This document shows, in pieces, positions 1-9,499 of a stretch of 64,000 nt of DNA. The stretch comes from Larus michahellis (Eukaryota > Chordata > Aves > Charadriiformes > Laridae), in NCBI RefSeq assembly GCF_964199755.1, contig NC_133897.1, forward strand, positions 118,553,579 through 118,617,578, written 5' to 3'. The notes beneath the pieces are model-generated. The model saw only the letters and a list, made by a program, of their open reading frames with translations. It searched no databases and was not told the origin of the DNA. Every line of letters begins with the position of its first letter. Positions within the stretch are counted from its first letter, which is position 1. The position numbers and the translations under genes were made by a program.

Positions 1-490
1 TTGACAGCTAAAGCCCAGATATGGAAATAAGGCCTCACACCAGGCACAGTTAAGGAGAGAACTTTGTGCAAATTTGCTCCACATGAATGAGTGTCAGTTA
101 CTGCCTTCCTATTTAAGGAAGATATCAGGAATGATCAGTTGATGGAAAACATAGTTTAGTCTTGACCTTTAGAAATCAGAAGAGCATAACTGCAGAATGT
201 ATCATGGTTTGGAATAGTCCAAAAAAAGTCTGACTAAAGAGTGGTTAAACCAGTGAGGGAAATATGCAGGAAAGTGAACCAATCTTATATTTAAGGTTAT
301 GTTTGTGAAAGCCTGTAATCACATCTGTTGGAGACAGGGCTACAAGCTATACCTCAAACATCAGAGATAGTCTGTTCACTTTCTCATTGAGAAAGCTTAA
401 GATCATAGTGCAGGTCCCACAGAACTCAGGACAGATTTCTAAAGTGTAGGAGAATTATATTTTAGCAGCAGACTTCCAAAAGAAGCTCAC
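1..490 (-). other. NPC1: NPC1 intron 2, partial
   Basis: Sequence downstream of exon 2 in the direction of the gene. It begins with the donor GTGAGC at 485-490. Exon 3 is not in the window. I see no other gene or recognisable repeat here. Confidence 0.85.
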
Positions 491-613
491 CTGCATTAAG
501 TCATAGCCATCCTCTGGTAGTGGTAGTGGTGGTCCATCATATGCACAGTTGTATCTCTTGTCTCCAGAAGCAACTCCACATTCCCCATACCAGACACACA
601 ATTGTGGAAGTAC
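491..613 (-). CDS. NPC1: NPC1 coding exon 2 (start of the sterol-binding luminal domain)
   Basis: The exon is 123 bp (41 codons), phase 0 at both ends. On the minus strand the acceptor reads GGTTAG|GTACTT and the donor CAG|GTGAGC. It encodes VLPQL, then [15 protein letters not shown] and ends DGYDLMQ. The human exon also has 41 codons, with the same cysteine spacing. Differences from human include a Ser in place of Tyr before GDKRYNC and an LPLPEDG segment. The signal peptidase site should fall within the first few residues of this exon, as in human. Confidence 0.97.
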
Positions 614-3600
614 CTAACCAACACGAGATAATTGATTAACTGAAAGGAAGAGGTGCCAAATTCCTCAGCTATTGTCGAGTTTATGTGCTACCATTCCAAA
701 AGTCATTTACAATCCAGATAACTTCCTGCTAATTTAAACATCAGCACATACTGCATAAAACTCCCATTAACAAAAGCACGTGTTTTTGACACACTGCACA
801 TCACCACTGATCTCCAGTTCAGTTCCCCACCCTTCCTTGCCTAGTCTAGAAACAGGAAGTGCACTGACTATAGTTAAGGCCAAGTATAAGTGTTACTTAA
901 GAAAAATCTAAATACTTGAAAAGCATCTCCAAATATAAGGCAGTGTACAAAACAATTTGTTCATGCAAGACAAAGCATATGATTAGTGGGTTAAACTGTC
1001 ACTTTAGAGCACATGAGTCAGTGTACATGGAAAGAAGTGTATTGCTTATATGCAATATTTCAGTTCCTCCTGCCACTTTTTAATCCTTCTTGCAAACTCA
1101 GTCACCTACAGTGGCAGACTGAGGAAGTGGCAGCATAAACAGGATTCTGAAGAACATCACAGCTCTGCACTCGCCATAGAATACCATGTATTGTCAATAT
1201 CAAAGGATTCTCTCCATCACCACTTTCGGGCCTAAGCATGCAACATTCAAATAGACTTACAGTGCTAAGTAAAAAGAAAAAAGCTTCAAGTCTCATTTTA
1301 AAGAGGTTTTGACTTAAGGGACTATTGAAAAATTCAGAAATCAGTTCTTTATTACATGCATAAAATAAAGAAAGGAAATTGAAAGAGGACAATGGCACTT
1401 TGCCAGCCTTGTACTTTTGTTCGGTGATATTGACACCAAGACATCTGAAGCACTAAAACAGAATATTTATTCTGAAAATTAAGACTTGCAATAGCAAAAG
1501 TTATTTTCAGCAAAAGCTTTAAGACAGCTCCAAGGCTTTCCCATGCACCTGGGCTGCAAGTACAAAGCAGACTGCATAAACATTTTGTACACTTCTACCA
1601 GCTCTGATCAGAAGTTTGCATGGTACATTTTGAGAGATAACTGACCTATTTTCATCTCCTGAACAGCCTTGACCTAGCATTTTTAGGAACACCATATGCT
1701 TACACTGCAAGGACAGACTGCTGTGCTTTGTGCTTGACCATGAACAACATTGTTTACTGACCAGAGAGGCCCCTGAAAGGCTGTATTCATACTACCCAAC
1801 AGCTATCCAGAATTACAATGCCTCCGCAACATCCATTTTTGTGCTGAACAACATTGACAGTACTTCTCAAAGTATATCAGTAATTGGTTTGGGTTTTTTG
1901 GGGGTTTTTTTGTTTGTTTTTTTTAAATCAGGGACAATAATCATCACCAATGTATCTGACCCTGTTAAAATTGTTTTTCCTTTAACTTAACTTAGGCAAC
2001 ATAGCCCAATTCAAAGTTACTCACTATAAGCCAGGTCCAAAAGTCACTGTAAATACCACTTAACTAGTTCACTAAGTATCACCATATTCTTACATCCAAG
2101 TTGGAAAGCATCCCTTAAGATTGCACATGTGAACATTGGATGTTTATCACCAGCATAAGCCAGAAAGTTAAAATCCTATAACTTGGAGACTGTTTACAGA
2201 AACTACATTGTAAATTTGTTCAATGCAACAAATTAATCTGAGAAGTCGATGCTTCTTTGGTGCGAATTTATAAGTCACTATCTTCACCTCTGCTTTCTCA
2301 CACCTGTATACCCCAGTTTTAATAGCAAACAATCTACTAGTGAGGAAAGAAGATGGTTGAGTGTTTGTATGTACCAGCATTAGAAGTGAATTAATCATCT
2401 TTTCATGAAGAGGCACAGATACATTGCTATTCTTGCAAAAGGGCAAAGAATTTTAAGCTGCTTACTACAGCCCATGAGAACAGGATTAGGTATTTCTTCA
2501 GTATCAGGCTGGCTTCCATGTTTAGTCTAGAACGGTTTGTAATCATACTTTCTATGAATGCTTTCTAAGAAAAGATTTCCTATGCTTCATTGAGTCTTGC
2601 TATCTAACACTTCTTAATTTTTAAACCCTACAAAATTATCAACCTACTATTTTCAGAAAGACACAGTTTCTTCCAGAGTGGAAAGTGTGGTAAAACTAGT
2701 AATGCAGTTACTAGTTATGAAAAATCCCACCACTTATCAGGGTACTTCTCACATAGAAAATCTTAAAGTAAATTTCAGTTACTTCAGGCTGACTGATAGT
2801 TCTATTGTTTTAAAAATGCTATCTGTATTTCAAGGTAACACTTCCTTGCTTATAACTACACAAATACAAAATAAAATACAGGCTGTATTATGTCTATAAG
2901 TTTACCTACAAGGCTTTTTGACATTGTTTTTGAGACAGAAAATAAAGCAACTTACTTGCACATGACACTTGGTCATGCACCAAAAATTATTCAGCTAAAC
3001 ACACAAGAAAAAGCAAGATGAGGTGTTTCAGACTAGTGTTAGTTTACACTTGTAATTTGAATAAAGAATTTAGAAACATATTGCTTAAGTTCCACATCAA
3101 TAAAAGCTACAATGGAAAAACCAACATGTTTATTACTCAAACTTTCAGCCTGTTTAGAAGAGCTGAACCAATCAATTACTTTTAACTACTGAAAGAGCAC
3201 TTAGACCTACAACTGAGAGTTTGAATACTCTATTTCAATATTAACACCAAGAATTCGATTTCAGAGGCAATCTAAGATTAAATATTTATGCCATGACTTA
3301 GCAGGATCTCACTAATAAGAGTCTGAATTTGTTTCCTGAATCAGTAAGCTTTGGTGATCCTTGATTCACAATGATTGAACCTTTGTTCAACCCCTGTAAA
3401 TCAAGGATCACCAAATCACTTGAAGTCAGTGACCTAAAGTCACCAACACAGCTCTCAGACATTAACAAGTCAGTAGCATGCTCATCGCAGAGTCAGCCAC
3501 AAACTATGTGAGAGGGCTTGTGTCCTAGGGTTCAGACAGTACTCAGGGATACTACTAGTAACTAAGTAACTACTCTATAACCACTGATAAGATCTAGGTT

Positions 3601-6600
3601 GAAGTTCTTCCCCCTAGTTCTTCTCTAGTAAAAGCTAGAGTAAGTTGCAAAAAAAGACAAGTACTTTGCTCTTTCCATTCTTTCAGAAGAACATCCCTAC
3701 ACTGGTAGGAAGAGATAGGGATGAGTCAGTGTGGTTGTAAATAAGTCACAGTTAACAAAGCTACTGCTTGCAGAGTCAGACTTTCAAGTCACTTAAGATT
3801 TGGGCAAACAATCATCTTTCTTAAATGGGTGAAAGCCCTCCAAGTCCCAAAATTAACAGAGAAATGCTGTATTGAACCCAACTGCCTTCTAAAAAGGTGA
3901 GATACTCCATAAGACTAACACAGGGTTGGGCTTTGGTTTTGTTTGTTTGTTTTGTTGTTTTTGTTGACTGTTGGGGCTTTTTTAAAATCACATTGCTAAG
4001 TGTTCTGTATTTTAAAATGGGACTTTCCCAAGTGCTTTACAAAGCAATAGCAACATAACCTTAGATTAAGGCTGTTCCCTCCTGCCCCCAGCACAGCATA
4101 GAAACCATCTAGCAGTATACAAACATTAGCCTTCAGTATGTCCCCCGAGTTCAGAAGAGTGTATTCTGACTTCTCGTAGACATGTTCTATTTGAAGAGAA
4201 ATCTCACCTCAGGTCAGAGCTCCAGGAACCCTAATAAAGAACTTGCACACAAGCAAGTATGGACATTTAATGACTATTTGCATTCTACAAAGGTTCTGTT
4301 ACAGTTCTCTGGTTCCCAGGCATCATTGTTTATTTGCAATAATATTAATGTTCCAACAGATCATAAACACATTTACTTCAGCTGAAGTTCCTTCAACTGC
4401 ATGTTGAAACAGATCAATAACCTTCAATGCTTCCAGCAACATTAGCCATCACCAACAATGAATATGTAGCTGTTAAGCAAAGAACAATGATGATATTGTA
4501 CACAGAAACAGCAACTATTTGTAGTCTTGCAAATACCAGATGACAAGTGAACATTGTTTGGCTCTCCAAATTAAGATTACTAATGTATGGAAAAGGCAAT
4601 AGCATCAGACACAGCTGTTTCCCCTTCCTTCATCTAGGATGGTACATCTGGGATCTTGCAGAGCAAGAAGAAAGATTCCAGGAAACAGCATACTCTTCCC
4701 CCTGCCTCCACCTTAATATCTAGTCCACATGACACTGAACAGCTGATATTGCCCACTAGGTCGAGAAACTGAGTTCTAGGGAAAAACAATACCATTTTAC
4801 CCCTAATAAATGGCAAGACTGGTTTATGGAAATAGGTCGAGTTTGCAGATCTGCCCCAGAAGTTGCACATAACCTCACTGCCCTCCCTATGAGAGGGGGA
4901 GGTCCAAGGACTAAAGGAAACTTTACAGGCTTAATTCCTAGTCTTACTTTGTCTCTTTCAGTAACTTGTTCAGAGACAGCCAAATTCAGAGACAACCTTT
5001 GTCTGCCAAGCTCCTCTTGCTTCTTTGCTCATAGGTAAGGGACTGTTCCCTTTCAGACAGAAAAATCATTAGCTACTCCTGATCAGGCAAAGCAAGCCCT
5101 GGTTCTGGAGCTATCCAAGCACACTTCACAAGTCACAGGGAAGCCTGGGTCAAGTAGGAGGAGAAAGTTGCAATAATGATAATAGCCATCAGTATCTGTG
5201 GGAACAAGCTGGTGTTAGCTGACAATGATTAATTGGGAAAATACACACTTACTGCACACATGATCAGAAACCACAGGGCCCCAAACTAGCAGCTGTCTGC
5301 AACTAAGGCCATCTGCACCAAAATACCTCTGACACCCTGCAGGGGAATAGCAATAATACTGCAAAACACTTAGATTGTTTTGTCTACTATCCAGCAAAAT
5401 ACTATTCAGTTCTACCAGCCATTCCCTTCAGTCACCTCTCCCCTTCTAAGAAGGCATCCTCACTTTCCACCCAGAAAGACTATGAACAAGTCACTCCTGA
5501 TTTTCCAGGAAGTAACTTAAGTAAAGTAGTTCCTGTCTTTTTCTGAAGCCATATTGTCATCCCTGCCAAGCAAGTTGCTCCACACAGGCTTTTCAGAACT
5601 TCATGCCCAAGGTCAGGTAACATTGCATTGCAGGCCACTTGGCAAGTCTGAAACAGAGCAGCATCTGCCATTGACATCTTCCCATAGGATTTCAGAAACG
5701 CAAATATATCCTACAGCTCGGGATCCCAGCTGCTACTAGGAAACCTGTGTCTAACCTTGCTTAGCCACTAATTTGACAGCCTGTGTTTTAGTATAATTAT
5801 ATAAGGATAAACTGAAACAGCTGCCATTAAGCACACAAGATGCCACCCAGTACATTGGGATGCTCATAAAAGAACAAGAACAATTTCAAGACTTCATCCT
5901 CCTCTAAGTTCACATTCAGAAACGGAACTAAAGGAGCCAAGATTTTCAATGTAGTTCTCAGGTTGTATTAATGGGTAGTTCACTATCAACTAGTAACAGG
6001 TTAGCTGGCAAAAGTCATGTATCATGCACTGTTCAGAGTGAAAGATGCATCCTATACAGGCTGAACACTTCAAGTTCATTGTGAAATTGTATGTAACGGA
6101 AGGATTGCAAACTGAAATGCCACTCTAGTCCACCGACTTCTTTAAAAAGAAGAAACATGACACTTTGGTTTATACACACTACAACCAAAAGCATGAGAAC
6201 GTCACACAAGTATACTTGAGAGAGAGAACAGGTTCACCTTCACAATGCTTCTCTTCTGCAACCATCTAACACTATATAAGCTCAGTTTAACTGAAGGACC
6301 AGCTTCTCTTTGAAAGATATCCAGGTCCACTTTGTGGAGTGTTAGGCTATAAGTAAGAATTAATGGCAAAAAAATTGAATTTTGCCTTCTTACAAAACTG
6401 AAGCCTGTACGGTTAAAGTCATTTCACAGCGTTTACTTTTTATGGACCACAAAGCCACATCCTCTGCAAGGATCCCCTAAATCTTAGGGGAACTTGTTTC
6501 AAGCTCCTCTAGCCCAGTATCCTTATGTCACCTAAAGGAAAACATCTTGTCATTTTCTTACCAGCCTAGGACACACCTCATTGCTACACAATTGTACCTC

Positions 6601-7783
6601 CCTCCAAGAACATTACCTAAAGGAGTATTGATAAGGTGTGAAGTCCATTACCTACCCACCTGGAGATCATGAGTCATTACTAAACAATCAGCTTCTCCAG
6701 TGGTAGAAGAATAAATTCCTAGTGTTCTGTTCAATCAAGAGATTGTTTAAAGACGACAGGATAACCTCAGCACACACACAGAATGACAAACTTGTGAGTT
6801 TAAAACTGGACCTAGAACGTGTGTTTCCAAATGGGTTAGAGAGGAGGGAAAAAAAAAACCAACAACAAAACCAAAACACAAGCCACAAAGGCTTACAAGA
6901 CACTCCCTGTTCCACCGGAGGAACGTAGAGTATCTCACGCTTATCTTGGACTACAGTATAAACAAAAGGTGACTGAGAAGAGAGGAGTGAAGGTTTTGCA
7001 CTATTTTTTTTTCCTAAAGTATAAGTTCAATTTACTCTAATCCTTAATTTTATGGAAACACATAGTCTTAGTATTGGCACATCGACAAACAGCAGATCTT
7101 GCTACACACAGCCTATTACTCCCAGAAAGCTGTCACCTAGCACAAGAAACGCTCGGAGCAAACCGAACCAGACCGTGAGGACACATGCAAGCCTCCGCAC
7201 GAGCATGTGACTGGATGGCTACTCACATGCCCAGGCCATTGCATAACCAGGGCACGCCACAGGAACGCGGCACCCCGGCCAGCCGCCGTGCGCCGTAATA
7301 GCCGGGGACAGGCACTGGGCACAAGTTGAAGTTTGCTAAAGCCCGAGCACGCCCGCTGTGGCGCCTCAGGTGCTGGCAGGCGGGCCTGCTGTGTCACCGC
7401 GCTGTCCCGCCCGGCACCCGCTCACGGAGCGAGGGAGAAGGGAAGGTAGAGCCGCACCGGGGACGAGGAGGGGACGGACAGCCCGGTACCACCCTTCAGC
7501 TGCGTGCCGCCCCGAGCCCACCGGCTTAACCCGGGACAGCCGCCTCCCTCAGCCCGCTTCCCCGCCCGGGAGACCCTCCGGCTTCAGGCACCCACCGCAG
7601 CTTCCCCCCTCCCCACGAAGCAACACCCGGGGGTGGGGGATGCCGTCGCTCCCTCTCCTCCGACAGTGCCAGGAGGCCCGGCCCCCCCCGGGAGGGACTC
7701 ACCCGCACAGGCGACAGAAGCAGAAGGAAGAGAACAAGCAGGCCGAGGCCGCCCCGCCCGAGGCTGCCTTGCGGGCTCCCCAT
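491..7783 (-). CDS. NPC1: NPC1, N-terminal part of the gene (coding exons 1 and 2)
   Basis: This is the 5' part of NPC intracellular cholesterol transporter 1, coding join 7703-7783 and 491-613 on the minus strand; the rest lies beyond position 1. NPC1 is a polytopic protein of late endosomes and lysosomes. It takes cholesterol from NPC2 through its N-terminal luminal domain and exports it. The two exons give 68 residues: a signal peptide with a run of Leu/Val (residues 13-24), then the start of the sterol-binding domain, CVWYGECG and GDKRYNC. These blocks match human NPC1 almost exactly and keep its first three cysteines (residues 33, 39, 50). Asn49 corresponds to human Asn41, a residue known to contact the sterol hydroxyl. 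Both exons join in phase 0. Identification is by recall of the human protein, not by a search. Confidence 0.97.
1881..1926. repeat. T/G-rich low-complexity tract
   Basis: Runs of T broken by G-runs and a GTTT unit, inside NPC1 intron 1. It reads as A-rich on the transcribed strand. A similar GTTT-rich tract lies at about 3928-3970. No target-site duplication or element body is visible, so this is simple sequence. Confidence 0.6.
3350..3415. repeat. 66-nt nested inverted repeat (hairpin)
   Basis: A perfect 17-bp inverted repeat (arms 3350-3366 and 3399-3415, arm core TTTGGTGATCCTTGATT) encloses a further 3-bp match (3368-3370 with 3395-3397) and an inner 6-bp stem TTGAAC/GTTCAA (3375-3380 and 3385-3390) with a 4-nt loop. 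About 26 base pairs form within 66 nt, interrupted by one mismatch and a 4x4 internal loop. It sits in NPC1 intron 1, so it would be transcribed with the pre-mRNA. It could be a microRNA-like hairpin or a tiny palindromic transposon remnant. The hairpin itself is certain; its function is not. Confidence 0.75.
6474..6490. repeat. Short hairpin of telomere-like motif
   Basis: CCCCTAA, three bases, TTAGGGG: a perfect 7-bp inverted repeat made of the vertebrate telomere motif in both orientations. It lies in NPC1 intron 1. It is too short to call a true interstitial telomeric site. Confidence 0.4.
7703..7783 (-). CDS. NPC1: NPC1 coding exon 1 (signal peptide)
   Basis: The exon is 81 bp (27 codons) on the minus strand. 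It starts at the ATG in the context GCCGCCATGGGG, a near-ideal Kozak site, and ends CGG|GTGAGT. It encodes [12 protein letters not shown] followed by a hydrophobic core [11 protein letters not shown]. The human exon encodes about 19 residues, so the n-region here is about eight residues longer. The reading frame runs on upstream of this ATG without a stop, so a more upstream start cannot be excluded. The Kozak context and the typical signal peptide length favour this one. Confidence 0.92.
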
Positions 7784-8029
7784 GGCGGCGCGGTCAGAGG
7801 CGCGGGGGGCCGGCGGGGCTCTCGGCCGCAACACCGAGAGGCGGTGAAGATGAGCCGGGAGGAGGAGGGGGCGGAGGCAGAGGAGAAGGAGGCGGGCGGC
7901 CGCGGCCGCGCAGGTCCGGAAGGGCTGCTCTCTCCACGCCCGGCGGTGCTGGCGGCCCCGCCACGGCCGGCCCCTTGGAAAAGCGGCGGGGCGGGAGCAG
8001 CGGGGGGAGCCGCGCCCACGCACCGCCCC

Positions 8030-8063
8030 CAACCGCCAACCGCAGCCAACCGCCAACCGCCGC
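8030..8063. repeat. 17-bp GC-rich tandem duplication in the NPC1 promoter
   Basis: Two copies of CAACCGCCAACCGC followed by AGC or CGC, directly adjacent (8030-8046 and 8047-8063). Each copy itself contains a doubled CCAACCGC unit. It lies about 250 bp upstream of the NPC1 start codon. Confidence 0.65.
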
Positions 8064-8495
8064 CGGGCGCCACCTCCCACCGGCGGCGGGCGGGGCCGCG
8101 CCTCACGCCGCGGGCGGGACGCCCCTCAGGGGGCGGTGGCGGCGGGAGCCGCAGCCGCAGCAGGGGGTTGCCCGGCCGGGGGCGCGGGGTTTCGGCCCGG
8201 TGTCAGAGCGAAGCTGTGCCTCTCCCGGTCAGCGGCTGGGTGCGGGCGCGGGAGTGTTGATCCCGTAGTTTAAAAATGCCGAAGTCGCGTTAAAAATCCC
8301 GGTTTTGGCGAAAGCGGCTTAATTTTGCTTCGGAGTTACTAATTCATGACTTCCAAGCGTTGGTCTCACAGTGCCGTGTGGCTGCCCTAAATATGAGGGC
8401 CCAGCACCGGCCGCCGGCTAGAAAATGGCTGTCCCGGGCCTTTGGGTGCCGGTGGATACAGCTGGCACCCGGGTGGCCTGTCCGGTGTTGCAATC

Positions 8496-8611
8496 AGCAG
8501 GTTTGGGACACTGTTTGCACTCTGCCCCTCTGTTTGTTTGGGACCTGTTTTCTTGTTTGGGATCTGCTTGTTTGTTTGGGACCAGTTCGTTTGGGACTGG
8601 CTTGGGATGTG
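8496..8611. repeat. Degenerate GTTTGGGAC(C) minisatellite
   Basis: At least five irregularly spaced copies of a TTTGGGA core, mostly extended to TTTGGGACC or TTTGGGATC and often preceded by TTTG. It is just outside the NPC1 CpG island. The spacing varies, so it is an old or degenerate tandem array. Confidence 0.6.
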
Positions 8612-8625
8612 TCTGGCAGGAGGCA

Positions 8626-8681
8626 CACTGAAACCCGGGGTGCGAGGCATTCCCACTGAAAGCCAGGGTGCGAGGCATTCC
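8626..8681. repeat. 28-bp tandem duplication
   Basis: Two adjacent copies of a 28-bp unit (8626-8653 and 8654-8681), both containing GGGTGCGAGGCATTCC and starting CACTGAAA. They differ at only two positions. They follow directly after the GTTTGGGAC minisatellite. Confidence 0.75.
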
Positions 8682-9250
8682 CACGCGGCCGCTCTGTGAT
8701 TTCACCACCACTTTATTGCCTTCGTGGCCAGGAACATTGCGCCGCCAGAATAAAATATGTAATTTAGCTGATATTGCCATCTGCTGACAAAGATGCAGAC
8801 TAGTCGAGATGTCATAGCTTTACGGGCTAAAGTGTTGGCCCGGGACCTCTGGAGGGTCAGGCAGTCCAACTTTCCGATCCAGTTAGATAAGGTGGCACGG
8901 GGAATTGTCTGGTTGTGTTTTGAATGGATTTCACAGGCTCTTTGGACAAACTGTTCCACTCTTTGACCACATTTACAGTAACATGTTTTTTTTTCCTGTA
9001 TCTAAAGAGATTTTCCCATGTTCCAGCTTGAGTCCGCCGCCTCTTGTGCTGTCAGTGTGCCTGCCTGAGAAGAGCGTGGCTCCCCCTTCTCTGCATCCTC
9101 CCATTTGTTAGCTGCCAACAGCAGTAAGGTGTCCCCAGAGCCAGCTTTCTGCTAAACAAACACATCTCACACGCTCCAGCAGCCCCAGCTGTCGTGGTGG
9201 CAGTAAACTGGACTTGTGCCAGTATGTCAGTGTCTTTTTTTTTTATTATT

Positions 9251-9490
9251 TTATTTATTCTGGGGAGCCCAAACCTGGACACAGTACTCCAGATGCGGTC
9301 TTACAAGTCTCAAAGACAGAGGAATAACCTTAACGCTTGACCTACTGTCTACCCCCTTGCTGATACAGCCCGCTGACTCATACTCAGCATCTCGCCCAGC
9401 CCAAACACCCTGTTCTTGTCTGCAAAATTGCTTCCATCCAGTCACTTCCCACCTTGTACTTTTCCATGGAGCTATCCCATCCCAGGCATT
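9251..9490 (-). mobile_element. CR1 LINE fragment with remnant of ORF2
   Basis: On the minus strand the sequence translates through LVRPHLEYCVQVWAPQNK. This is the conserved end of the CR1 reverse transcriptase region; LVRPHLEYCVQ.WAPQ is its hallmark. The upstream part (plus 9400-9490, including the CATCCAGTCA and CCATCCCAGG segments) matches the CR1 consensus as I know it, with substitutions. The element is truncated at both ends: a T/A-rich simple tract at about 9235-9256 replaces its 3' continuation. It is dead. Confidence 0.85.
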
Positions 9491-9499
9491 TGGCAAGTG

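Larger units (their letters stand above)
614..7702 (-). other. NPC1: NPC1 intron 1
   Basis: An AT-rich intron of about 7.1 kb between coding exons 1 and 2. It holds T/GTTT-rich low-complexity stretches (about 1881-1926 and 3928-3970), a strong 66-nt hairpin (3350-3415) and a small hairpin of inverted CCCCTAA/TTAGGGG (6474-6490). The open frames of 60-98 codons scattered through it match no family I know and look like chance. I saw no CR1 here. Confidence 0.85.
7260..8260 (-). promoter_or_regulatory. NPC1: CpG island and promoter region of NPC1
   Basis: About 1 kb very rich in G, C and CpG, in contrast to the AT-rich flanks. It covers coding exon 1 and the sequence upstream on the minus strand. 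There are several GC boxes (GGGCGG on either strand) and no convincing TATA box near the start codon, as expected for a housekeeping gene. It also contains a GC-rich tandem duplication at 8030-8063. The exact transcription start cannot be read from the sequence. Long open frames on both strands here reflect base composition and are not genes. Confidence 0.85.

Noticed and set aside
7358-8268. Open frames of 254-300 codons on the plus strand and 184 on the minus strand over the NPC1 CpG island
   Set aside because: They are Pro/Ala/Gly/Arg-rich, overlap each other in several frames, and come from GC-rich composition. Only the short segment ending in the NPC1 signal peptide is supported.
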